From the NCBI GenBank assembly GCA_023014335.1, contig JAECYW010000009.1, forward strand, positions 1-64,000: a stretch of 64,000 bases of DNA, written 5' to 3'. Below, in pieces: positions 1-11,910 of this stretch. The notes under the pieces were generated by a model. That model searched no databases and had not been told where the DNA came from. It was given only the letters and a program-made list of their open reading frames with translations. Both the position numbers and the translations under genes were made by a program. Origin of the DNA: Galerina marginata (taxonomy: Eukaryota; Basidiomycota; Agaricomycetes; Agaricales; Galerinaceae). The stretch's first letter is position 1; every line of letters begins with the position of its first letter.

Positions 1-3000
1 AACTCCAACGCAGAATCCAAACCCCTCACAATCCGCTCCATCGCGCCCTTCTTCACGGTTTTCTTCGCCGTCGTTGGACCAGGCGACATCTCCCGCTCCC
101 TTCTACCCTCCTTGCCCCTCTCCCTCTCTTTCTCCCGTTCCCGTTCCCTATCGCTCATCGCAGCAGCAGAAGCCATCGTCATAGTAGCGTTCGTCGGGGA
201 TAACGGCACAGGCGGGGTGTTCATAAGACTTTCCCTCTCCTCGGGGTGCATGTCCATGCGTAAACTCGAGCCTGAGCGGACGCGTCGAAGGAGGGCTTTG
301 GCTGAAGCCATCGTGCTCGCATTCATAGCCCCACTTCCGCTGGCATTCGCGTTGGTGCTGCCGCCGACAGAGCCCGAGCCTGATGCTGATGCTCCGGTGT
401 AAGGATGTGATGACGCCGTGCTGGTAGTTGGACTCCTCATCCCCTGACGATGATACGTAGGCGAATGAATTTCGACGGCGTGCTGATATTGACCTGCTTG
501 ACTCGACGAACTCCCACTTCCCAGCCCAGGAAGCGACAACTTCGGCCTCGGTTTGACCAACTTCGAAGGCGGGCTGCTCTCTCCCTCCTTCCCCTCATTA
601 CCCCCACCCCCGCTAACGTGCTTCCCCAAATCACTCAACCGCTTCCTCAACACCCCTCTCTCGTGCCTCTCTCCTCCGCTTCCTCCTCCTCCACCCGCAC
701 CCGCACCTCCAACTGACACCTTGCTAATCACACTCGAGGACCTCCCTAACGACCCACCAACACCGACAGACGCAGCCGCAGCTACTGCCATCGCGCCAGA
801 TGAAGGAGGCGATCCAGACGTAGACGCGATTGACATACCAGCCGAACTCGAACGGCGGCGGGGTATGGGCATCGGGATGAATGATGTCGGCGGGTGGTGC
901 GGCGGAGACGTGGGCATGGGCACTTGCGAGCCTGAGCCTAGGCTGGACTTCCCGCTTTGCAGCATCATTTCGGTTTCTGATTCGATTTGATGGATTTGTG
1001 CTTGAGTTAGGATGGACATCGCGACGGGCGGTGCTGAGGCTTTCGTCGCGGTCGAAGTCGAGGTTGAGGCTGAAGCTGACGTGATGGAGGGAGTAATCGC
1101 AGCTGACGTGGACGAGGAGGCCGCTGTGGATGCAGAAGCAAGCGATGATCGCGGGACGTGCATAGGCGTACCCGTGCCCACAGGCATAGGCGAACGTGGA
1201 GGCGAAGAAGGCACGGAGCCGGTGCCACTTCCACCAAGCCCGAGAGGAGCAACAGCAGAGGCGGCTGCGGCTAGGGGCATAGACGTCGAATGATATAACC
1301 TCGACATACGAGAAGTAGGAGGCAATGAAGTCGAAATTGGCGGTTCCGTCGTCTCAACTCCTGGTAAAGACCCCGATGTCGACCTTGAATGAGTTCGTCG
1401 GTGAGTTTGAACAATCCTAGGTTGAGAATTCGAGTGAACAGTAGCTGAGGGAGGCGTAGTCGAAGAAGATGGCGCGTCCGCATACTGAGTTCCCGAGGCA
1501 TACCCATACCCGTCACTATCCACAGGCGAAATCGGGTTATCGCCACGACGTGTCGAATTCGAAGGCAAATTAACGTCAATAGGCGAGACAGCAGCACCAG
1601 AACCACCAATACCAGCTCTCGCACCACCAGCGCGCGTAGGAAGAGCCACAGCCAGAGAGTCAGACGACGACGGCGAAGAGAGGGTATTACGACTTGGTGT
1701 TCTATGAACATCACGCTCACGGTGACGGTCACGCATCCGAGGAGGGAGGGAAGAGCCAGTGCTCGAAACGCGAACTCGCGTCTCTGAGAGGACGTGGACT
1801 TTGGCGGGCGTGTAGGTGAATGAGGAGGGTTGGGTGGAGGCTATGCTGGCCCTGCCAGCGACACTGTCGACGCCCATGAGGTGACTGTGCTGGCGGTGTA
1901 ACTGCAAACTCTCCCTGGATCCGAAAGGGAGTAGGTCCGCCGAACTGGAGTGAAGCATCGAAGCTGCTGGCGGAAGAGCTGGCGGAGGCTGCGGGTATGA
2001 GCGTGCGCTAGGTTCGAATCGTCTTCTCGAATCGACCACGAGCTGCCTCTCCTCCTCTTGGGTGGCTGGTTGGTGAGCGCCGCGGGAAGGAGTCGTCGAC
2101 GTGCTTGTATGTTCCACGATGACCACGTTGGGCTCTAGGGAAGCCGACAGCGACGTTCGTGGAGTCTCTTCTTGTGCTTCCGCCTGAGCCTGCGCCTGCT
2201 GCTCCGCAAACGGGTTTCCGAAAACCATAGGCGAAAGCTGAGGTCCTCCCGACGAACTCTGCTCTCTCGTACCATCCACCCTCTCCTCCTTCACCCTCTT
2301 CTTCGCCCTGGCGTTCTCCCGCTCCATCTCTTTCCTCCTCTCAGCCTCCAACGCCTGCTGCTTCCTAACCTCCACCTGCCTCGGCAAGTCCGTCAGCCAC
2401 GCCACCCACTCGGTCTCGCTCCTCTCGCCCTCATCGCTATCCCCGTCCTCTAATAACGACTCCATACCCTGCGCCAACGCGTCCTCCTCATCCTCGTGCC
2501 CGTACGCGTAGGAATACCCATACCCTGGCTCGGGGTCGTAGTCGTCGTCGGCATAACCGCCCGCTGAGTCACCGTCGTGATCGTCTAAAGACGGGGTTTC
2601 GCGGGCGTCAACCCACTCTTCCGTGGCGTCGAGAGGGGTGGATGGAAGGGAGGGCGTAGGCTCGTCGGGTTGGTTGAACGAACGGGCACCAGCGGCGGCG
2701 TTCATCCGAACCGCGTTGATAGTCGAGACATGCGAGACCTGGCTCATCCGTCTCTGCTCCTCCAAGCCAGAAGCCGACCAGTTCTCGCCAGCAATCTCCT
2801 CTCCTTCTCTTTCTCCATCAGCACCAGCAACACCTTCCTCCTCCTCAACACCCTCATCCTCATCCACACCTCCAACACCCCACCCAACCTGCCTCGCATC
2901 GACCCTCAACACCATCCTCTCCCTCCTCTTCTCCTCCACCCACTCAAACTCCGTGCGCCACCCGTTCTGCGCAAGGTCCAGCGGCCTCCCCGCCTCTCGC

Positions 3001-6000
3001 ATCCCGTGCCGTCGTGCACGCTGCACGATCTCGGTACGCCATTCTGGGTAGGGCAGGGCAGGGGCTAGCGGGAGTGATATCGATAACGAAGAGTTTTTGA
3101 TAGGTTTGGGCTTGGGTGTGTCGAGGGAGAGGATAGATGGATGGGTAGGTTTGACTTCTTGCGTTTTGCTCGTTTGCAGCGAGCTGTTGGCTAACGAGCT
3201 TCCGTAGTCCTCGTCATCCGCGTCGGAGCCAGGGGTAGTCACAGGTAGCTTTGAATTGGAATTGGTGGCTAACGAATTTGAGCTTGAGACAGGAAGAGTA
3301 GTCGACGACCAGAATGTACTCTGGATAGGCGAATTCGGGTAGGCTGAGGTTGGGCTATTGGGCTGCGTTGGCAAGTTCGAATGTGAAGTCGAACGAGACT
3401 CGGGCTGCGATTGAGAGTGGGTCGTCACCATCGACGACGGTGTTGGCAGCCCCGTAATCGAGGAGGGCACAAAAGTCGAGGTTAAAGGTTGCGAGAAGTA
3501 TCTGTGGAAGATACGTAGGATACTGTTGAAAGCTAGAAGAGAACGAAAATTGTAGTCAGTAAATTGTAATTAGAATTGAAAGAAGATTAGAAAAAAACTT
3601 ACCATGGTCGTTGCCCATGTCGAGCACGATCCACTCGCCACGTTCGTCTTCCCGCCTCTTCCTCTCCTTTTCCCGCTCATCGCGTCGGTGCTGCGACGGC
3701 TGCTGCTGACGCGGTGGGTGCTGGTGCTGGTGCTCCTGCCCATACACATGCCCCCCGCGCTCCCGCCCAGACCCAGCTCCAACCTCCTCCCTATCTGACT
3801 TCCTCCTCGTCTCTGACTCATGCCCCCGCCCCTCTTCCTCCTTACGAGCAGAAGCTAGCACACCCGCCTTGCCACTCTCCGTCTTCTCATCCGTCGCAGA
3901 GCCTTTACCCCCCTCCTCCCGTTCCTTCTCCTTCAGCCCCTCCCCACCAGTCCGGCGCGGATGGTGCTGATACCCCCCATACCGATACCCGCCCCTCTCC
4001 GCCCTTCTACTCCTCGGTTTTCCACCTCCCTGCAGCAGCCCTCGCCCCTCGTTATCAAACTCGTCCCCGCTCTCGCCCGAATCGGTGCTATGCGCGAACA
4101 CCGGGGATGACAGGCTGAGCGAGGACGAGTTCGAGTCGCTCTGAGGTTCGTCTTGGGCTAGGCCAGGAGGGAGGGGTAGGGCTTCGTTAGAAGCTACAGC
4201 TGAGATGGGGTCTTGCTCGTCTGCGGGTGTTGCGTCCATGATGGGGGATAGAGTTAACTTGGGTCTTCCGATAGAGGAGGGGGCGATGGAGCCGTCGTCG
4301 TTGACGATGATGCTCTGGTACAGGCTCGAAGTTCCATCGTCATCGTTGAGGGTACTTCCAGTGTCGCCGGACAGAATAGACGTCGACCTGTAATTCGACT
4401 GCCCGTCTTCTTGGTGCTGATGGAACTGACGAACATGCCGTTCAGGTAAAATCGTCGACCCAGACGGCGCAGAAGCAACAGCAGACGCTGGCTGAACATC
4501 CAACGACGCCCCCCGCTCCTTCTGCGCCCTCTCCCTATCATCCCTCCTCACCCCCACCCGCCGCTTCCCCAACTTCCAACTTAACCCACTGCCAACCCCA
4601 TAGTCCTCCTCATCCCCCGTTTCCTCCCTCTTCTTCGCTTTATCCTGCGCCTTCTTCTCCTTCTCCCGCTCCTTCTCGAGCGCCTTCGTCTCTTTCTCCC
4701 TCGCTTTCCTCTCCTTCTCCTCTCGCTTCCTCTCCTCTTTGTCACCTGGGCCGTCTTTGTCGCTCGTACCGCCCCCACCACTACTCTTCCCGAACAGCCC
4801 GCCCCTAAACTTGGGCGTTGAGGTTGACACCATGGTGCTGCTGCTCGCGGTAGCAGCAGTCGCGCCTGAGTGAATTGCTACGCTCGACGTGGCAGGCGAA
4901 CTCATCGAGATGGACGGTGCAGCGCCCAGTTTACCCAGCCCAACGAGGGCGGGCAAGCTGGCTTTCCTCGGAGGCGGGTTGACAGGTTGAACACGATGGA
5001 GGTTCAACCCAGATTCCTCGGAGCCGACGCTCCTGAGAGAATGTGGGTCGAGTTCGTTGACGACGGGGGGTGGAGGAGGGGCAGGCTCGCCCGCTAAACT
5101 CGGACCTGTGCTCGTATACTTGAGAACCTTCTCTCTATCCGCCTTCTCCTTGAGCTCGAGTTCGTCCCGCTCCCAAGGTCGCGTGCTCTTGAATTTCGCG
5201 CAGACGATCTTCATGCCCGCAGCCTCAGCCTCCTCGCGCGACGACGGGATGTAAGTTCGCTCGTTTTGACGTGCTTTCTCCTTGTCCCGTTCCCGTTCGC
5301 GCTCGGAGTCGCGCTGACGCTGGCGATCTCGTTCTCTCTCCCGCTCTCGCTCGCGTTCTCGTTCCTTTTCCTTCTGCTTTTCCCTCTCACGTTCCCGCTC
5401 GTTTGCGTCGGCCTCCTCCCGCGGCGGCTTTCCCTGGCTCTGCCCTTGCTTCCTTTCCTTCTCCTTCTCCCTATCCCGACGCTCTCGCTCTTTATCGTGA
5501 CGCGAGCTCGCCCCCCGTTCCTTCTCCTTCTCCTTGCCCTTATCCCGCGTCCGCTCACTCTCCTTCTCCTTTCCTTTCCCCTTATCCTTATCCTTCTTTT
5601 TCCCAAACGAGATCCCGATATCGTCCCACCGCCTGAGGTACTCCAGTTCTTTCTCCTCCTGCTCTCTTCTCCTCCTCCTCTGCCTCTCCTTCTCCCGCTC
5701 CCTCTCGCGCTCTTTCTCTCTCTCCCGTTGTCGCTCGCGTTGCTTCTCCCTTTCCGCCTCTCGTGCCCGTCGTTCCGCCTCCGTAAGCCCAGATGTAGAC
5801 GCAGGGGTGGAAGCAAGCCCGGGCGGACGAAGGTACCGATCATCATCAACATCCGTTCCACCCCTCGTCCGCGAGCTGCCCGGTACAGGCGGCATCGTCG
5901 ACACCCCCACGCCCACCTCATCCTCCCGCGGCTGGCGGCGTGGGTCTTTAGCAGTCGACGTGCTGCTTCGAGGAGCAGACGTGCTCCGCCTGTGCTCTCG

Positions 6001-8764
6001 GTCGCGCTCGCTGGGGCGGTGGGATGACGTCTTGCTCCTCGCCCGGCTGGACACGGAGGAGGGGCCGCTGCGGAATGACGACTTGGAGCGTACGGAGTTT
6101 GCGAGGTGGCTCGCGTCACGTAGGGAGAGGAGGGAGGAGAGCGGAAGGCGGTGCGTTGGTGTTGGGTCCTGAAAAAGGTGGGGTTGTGTTAGTTCATGTT
6201 TTGAGAAGACAAGAGGGGGAGGAGAGAAAAACTAAGCAGGGAGGAAACGTAAGATAGAAGAAGGTAGGAACTTTGAGTCTCGAGAAAGACAGAAAATTGA
6301 AGAGGGAAGAGAACGAATGACAGGCGAAAAACGAACGCGAAAATTGAGAAGAAAAAATGATGAAAAAGAAAACAGTCCAGCTCGCGAAGACACCAGAAAG
6401 AGTACGTTAAGAGAAAAAAGCACTACGTCCAAACCAAGGTGAATGAATGCAATGCACCGAACGAAAGAGAAAAGAAGCAAAATAAGCCTTCAAATAAGGT
6501 CGAACGAAAACTAAACGAAAACGAAACTTCGAAATAAAGGATAAATCAGGTGCATGAAAATCCGTCAACCCAATCAAGAATCAAAGTAACGCGAAAATGA
6601 ACACGAAACACGAAACAAGATCAACCAGACCACGAAGAAACTTAAAACCACAGAAAGACTATGTAAAGAAAGAAGAAAATAGCCTGTGACGACCATGGAA
6701 AAAAGAGTCAAGTATGTAGGAAATAAATCAAGAGAAACGTAGATGAACATTGAAAGCTGTCAAAGATAGACAGCTAAAAACGTGGCGCCGAGAAACACGG
6801 GAATTTGACCCGAAAAGGACAGAAAGCACAAAAGAAAGAAACGAAAATAAAGAGACGGTCAAAAGAAGAAAAGGAAAGAAAGTCAAACGAAATACGAAAC
6901 TAGATAAAAAGAAAAGAAAAATAAGCCAAAAAGAAAGGAAAAAAACTGACCTCTCTCGTCTTGCAGAGATTGATAACCCCGTCCCGAATTACCACCCAGC
7001 GCTCCCGCCACTCGAGCTTTGTCTTTACCCTGCCATACCCATACCCATCCCGCGCGGAACCATCGTGATCTCGTCCACCATACCCGCCGACCCCTGCCCC
7101 TGCGCCAGCACCCCCAAACAGCGGCACCTGCGGGTCCGGAACCCACATCCCCATCCCACCCCCCATCGAAGACGAAAGATTCGTCATCCCCAGTGCGTAG
7201 TCCGAGAAGTCGTAGGGCTGGGGGTGGGTGTGACTTCTCGACGGGGGGACGGAAGAGCCGCCGCTGACGCCAGCGGCTGCACCCACTCCCCGCGCGCCTG
7301 CGCCAAACCCACCCGCAGAGGCAGCGATGACGCCCCCACGCGCCGCGCTGGGGACGGGCAGAGGTAGAGGCATCTCACTCCTCCACACAACGCGTAAGGC
7401 GCGGACCCAGCCCTCCCAGTACGGCTGCACGTACAGCGCGAGGTCGTGCCGCGGGAGGGCGGTTAGGGTGAGTTGGGTTGGTATGCGCAGTTGGTGGCGG
7501 TGGTGCTGCTGCCCGCCTTTCTTCTCCTTGTGGTCGTGCGAAGATGGAGGGGGAAGCGGGCCCATGAGGGATTTCGCCAGGTGAACGGCGCCTGCGAACC
7601 CGACGAGAAGGTTCGTCGTGGTGGTGGTGCTGCTGCTGGTAGCAAGCCCGGGGATGGGGGAGGAGGCGTGTAGTTCGACGAGCTCGTGTGGTACGAGATC
7701 GTACCACGAAACCAAAAACTCCTCTTCCAGCACCTGGCCCGTGGAGAAGCGGACGAGGGTGAACGAGGTGGTGTGAATTTGCGGGGAGTCGTCCTGCTGT
7801 TGGTGTTGGGACACGGCGGGGGCGGTGATACCAGATGGCGACGTCGATGCAGCTGCGGTTGAGGTTGATGTCGTAGCAGCCGCGGATAACTTCGCCAGCG
7901 GATTGAATTTTCGCGCTGTCTTCACGACAGGGCTCGAAATCGCAGATGCAGGTTGAGGGTGAGGCGCAGGAATCACGATAGGCCCAAGAGGAGGCACAGG
8001 CGGACCAGGCAGCTCGACCCGCCCGCCGAACCCGCCAGCACCAACACGCCCGCCCATGGGCCTGCTGCTGCTGCCCCCTCCAAGCTCGTGCTCGTCCGAA
8101 TCATCCTCCTCATCCCACTCATCGTCTTCTTCGTACCCCTCTTCGCCTGGGGCTGCTTCTTCGTGTGGTCCTAGTCCTTCTTCTTCGGTTCTCGCAGCGT
8201 GAGTGTGAGCGTGGGCGTCGTGAACAGAGGTGCTGCTGGCAGCAGCAGCAGCAGTCGCAGTAGCCGCCGCCGCACCAGCACCCGCACCCGCACCCGTACT
8301 CGATCCTCCTCCTCCTCCCGCACCCGCAGCACCCCCCTCAACAGCGTCCTCTCCCAACCCCTGCCCAACACCCCCTGCTCCTCCTCCTCCTCCCGCGCTT
8401 CTCTTCTTCCGCACCTCCAGCACGCTCGCGAACTTGATGGGGCTCGCAGGCCGCTGGCTCTCGTCCGGCGCGAACGTGATTGGGCTTGGCGGACGCACCC
8501 CAGCTGCCTCACGCGCGACTTTACGCGGGTCAAATGGGAGGGAGAGGCATTTCGCGAGGATAATTTGTTTGAGATGGCGAATCTTCCATGTCGGGTCGAT
8601 GTGGGTGAGGAACCATTGGTCGTATGGAACTGGGAGGAGAAGGTAGGTGAGTAAGGTCTGAAAGTGAAGGAAAAGAAGGAAAATAAGAAGGAAAGAGGAA
8701 AATAAGTAAGGTACTTACTGAATCGGCAGGCTATTGGAATCTGTTTTGGCCGCCGCACTTCCAT
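1..8764 (-). CDS. Very large PH-domain protein with low-complexity insertions (3' end outside window)
   Basis: The join is complement(<1..3532, 3603..6168, 6951..8629, 8719..8764), giving about 2607 residues before the window edge. The ATG at 8764 has A at -3 and G at +4, and an in-frame TAG lies just upstream. The N-terminus holds PYDQWFLTHIDPTWKIRHLK and the paired RPPSPITF / RPASPIKF motifs that I recall from basidiomycete PH-domain proteins. A conserved block LVRFSTGQ...SWYDL...PHELVELH lies near residues 310-340. The PH fold is in pieces: LEWRERWVVIRDGVINLCK (about 553-572), then THRLPLSSLLSLR (580-592), then IVCAKFKS (895-902), and finally EWIVLDMGNDHAFNSILRIF (from 1420). Between them are about 290 residues of Arg/Glu/Lys/Asp repeats and about 515 residues of charged and Ser-rich sequence. 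A later conserved block LPYPEWRTEIVQRARRHG lies near 1590, followed by a long Ser/Thr/Pro/Gly tail. PH folds usually bind phosphoinositides or proteins. A link to the Skg3/CAF120 group is a guess. Confidence 0.88.
6169..6950 (-). other. Unusually long intron (782 nt) inside the PH-domain gene
   Basis: The donor is GTCAGT after a Glu codon at 6951 and the acceptor is TTTTTCAG before 6168. Splicing is phase 0 and joins NLCKTRE to DPTPTHRLPLS, which rebuilds a continuous PH-domain segment. Other introns in this window are about 45-110 nt. The transcript strand is strongly pyrimidine-rich; the plus strand is almost all A and G for hundreds of bases. No open frame inside it looks coding. Confidence 0.75.
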
Positions 8765-11700
8765 ACTTCCGCAAAGTTCTTCCAAGACGCCAGTCTAGAC
8801 GATTTTCTCCTCCTGTTGGTCCCAAATCGACGTCAGGAGAGAAGAAGAACAAAAAGAGAGGTGCTCACAGACGGTTGCCAAGCAGGACGGTGACGTTGCG
8901 CGTCAGAAGTCTCGAATGATGTGGGAAGTCCTGGGTGACACGGTGCACGTCGCACGTCGTACAGCGCGCAATCTGATCTCGAGTCGTTTTCGATGGCGGT
9001 ATTCGGTTCACGATGTAGCAGTCTTCCTCCTGCCTGTCTTGAGTCGAGTGTTGATCTAAGTCGAACTGAGCAAAATCGAAACGGTAAACGTCAAACGGAT
9101 AGTCGAAAGCAGTGGTGGAAAGTCGATAATCACCTGAAAAGCAAAGTATAAGAAATAACGAGCTGAAAAGGAGGTTAGAACATTCGAATTCGCAAAACAC
9201 ATACCTATGTCTCAATCAGAATTCCCGAACGGAGGCAATCGTCCAAATCCAATCGTCGGGCCAGAGATCCTGTGCCTGGCCACGTATGAGCAAATAACCT
9301 TCACTTCAAGCTCGAAAAACTCACCTGGAAAGCACCACAAACTTCAAAGCACGAAGACGGCGAGGACGACGGACGACGAGGCGTTGGGAAGCAAAGCAAG
9401 ACGAGGAATAACGCAGAACCCAAAAGACTGATTCCGAATGCACATCAGCTCAGGGTCCTGCTGCGAAAAAAAGTGATTTCTTCAAAATCACAATCACATC
9501 GATCACGTTTTTGATGAAGGCCTGGGCTTCGCGTTCCTTTTCGGGATGATCTCCCCCTTTTTTAATTTACGCGCGCCGTGCACTGCCCACTCGGCATTAT
9601 CGGCATCACCGCCGTGCGTTGCGGGTCGATCTCCCGCGTGCATTGGGCGTGGCGACCGTGCTGTGAGCCTGAAGGCTGGAGTTATTGCGCCCGCTGTCGT
9701 TGTCGTTGTCGTTCGGGAGAGGCAAAAAACACCGGTGGACTGTACGGGCGCCTGCAATTGTCCTCGTTTGAGTTTACTTCCGCTCAGAGAGGAGAGGAGA
9801 CGCCGGGATATGGAAATCGTACCCCAATCCAATTTCCTATTCTTTCTGACCGATTCTAAGTATTAAGTGAGTCCCTAAAATGCAGGTAAAATGTTTATGT
9901 CTGTGCTATCTAAGCCTTAACGGCAGCCGTGTCGACACAGGAAAGCGGCAACGGGCGTCGTCGCAACCTCGAGGTGCAGCTCCGTAGAGTTAAATTCGCC
10001 CTATTCCTTGCGAATTCAACATATATGCAGCTGCACCATCGTCGATTTCCACCCTCGCCACTACTCCCTAGTTTCGGTTTCTTTCGACCAAAAGCAGGCC
10101 CTTTCTTCTCAAGTATAAGTCCCTAAAACATTGTATGTGTAAGGCATTAATCCTATTACATAGATATTATCGTTGGGCGCTAGGCATTTACTAACTTGAA
10201 GTACGAATCTCCATAACCTACGCGAAAACCTTCCCGCGACGCTTGCTTGAGACGATCGTCAGCCGAACCTAGGTCCATGTCTCTATCTAAATATATCAAT
10301 ACCGATACCGAGCGCTCACTCAGACTGAGGACTGATAGTGACTCCAGACGTCAACGATCAGATCCTCGGGAAGTGGCATTATCGTGACGAGGACTTTTCA
10401 CTCTGAATTTCTCTGATCATATTTACATATGGCACACAGATCATCCCCAAATCGACGGCAAGTCGTCGTGCCGAAATCCGAGGTTCTGTTCACGGACAGC
10501 TCTACCAACTATTTATCTACTCAAATTCGTAATGCCTGAGCAATAACGCGTTGAGTACCTCCACCCCAACGCCGGCTCCTCGTCGTTCACGAGATTAAGT
10601 CACTTGATTATGATTCAGAATGACCTGGCTACGGCTTGCATGCATAGCTAAAGATGTGATATAAAGCGCCAAAAGTGGTGTACAGATGTATTAATAGTAG
10701 TACGACTTGTGACTGTAATATAATGGATACAAATATGACGATACTTGAAACGCGCGACAAGTCCAACATAGCGCCTATATGAGTAATTATTATCGTATAT
10801 CAAGGGGAAGCGTATGACTTCTACTGATACGTCCGAAACGCGTTTGGAAGATCAGGCGAGCATGAAGCTCACTGCGTCCAGGCACTTCGCCCAACGACCA
10901 ATGGCCTGAGATTGTGCCAATGAAACTGCGACCTTAGAACCAAACTCATGTTACGGACCCAGAGGCGCATATTATCTGTTCAGTAAAATACCCATCGTCA
11001 GTATTCTGATTCAACTAAATATTTGTTGACTTTACATACGCTTTGGGCTCCAAATCTGTACCATTAGGCGGTCCCATGGTCAGCATCGTGGTTTTCTCCG
11101 TCGCGTATTAAGTCGAAAAAAGAGATACAAGTTTAACTACAAAATTTAACCCAAACGCGAATACATTTCCACTCTCTATCAACGAGCGCTTAATTGACAA
11201 ACATACCCTACACCCTTACTACGCCATGGCCTCGACCCTAAAGTACGCCGAATACCCAATTTCCCAATGACTCGTTCGACTTCCAATTTGTTTTCTTACT
11301 TTTCGAGATACCGAACTAGTTGTCGTCTCAAATTTTGCACGTGAGCCAACATGACCAGGCGAATAAAACAATCTTTTCCATTGAATAGACGACTAAAGTG
11401 TGTCGGTTTCATTTTAAGATCACGCTTACTTATTACGTTTATTCAGGAAATCGGGGGTCGGCCAAGATACAAACGTTTTGGTGTACTCGGCGCTTAGTTA
11501 GTTATAAGGTGGCTTGTTTATGAGCGTCTCGTCGGAAGCGCCGCATGCAATCTAGCCTATTTTAATTAATACACGTCCTTTAAAGTTCAATACCATTTGG
11601 TTACCTCAAACTTCGCTTGTTGAAAGTTACAGAACTCGATTGTTTCTATCCATGTATGTAGATTAAGCGACTAAACGGAAAATATTGGTATAATTACCAC

Positions 11701-11910
11701 TATTGGTTTATGAAGAGGTATTCCTTTAGACACATCAACGGCAAAGATTGTTTAGGTGGGCGACCAGTCTGTGACCTAAATTTTAACCTATTTGCAATGT
11801 CTAAAGTCCCAACTCTAAAGATATACCGGAAGCTGCGGGATATTTCACAACTAATCTACGTCCGTTCCATTGAAAACAGTAAGACTAAACGAAAGGCGAT
11901 GCTACGATTG
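8765..11910. other. Intergenic: 5' flank of the PH gene, then AT-rich DNA without a recognisable gene
   Basis: On the minus strand an intron-like segment runs from GTGAGC near 8870 to CAACAG near 8816, and may be a 5'UTR intron of the PH gene. The open frames at 9207-9431 and 9546-9866 are short, low-complexity and resemble nothing I know. From about 9900 to 11910 the sequence has stops in all frames. Confidence 0.5.

Noticed and set aside
5266..6027. Long Leu/Pro/Arg-rich frames on the plus strand over the PH gene
   Set aside because: They are mirror images of the Arg/Glu-rich codons of the real minus-strand gene and have no domain features.
6750..7367. Lys-rich plus-strand frame of about 200 codons
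   Set aside because: It covers the purine-rich antisense of the long PH-gene intron and of the next exon. Its composition follows simple sequence and no motif is present.
8765..8785. Upstream in-frame extension of the PH-gene start
   Set aside because: The only extra start is a TTG, with an in-frame TAG just before it. The ATG at 8764 has the better context.
9546..9866. Plus-strand frame divergent from the PH gene
   Set aside because: Composition is low-complexity, no family resemblance is seen, and an equally long frame lies on the other strand.
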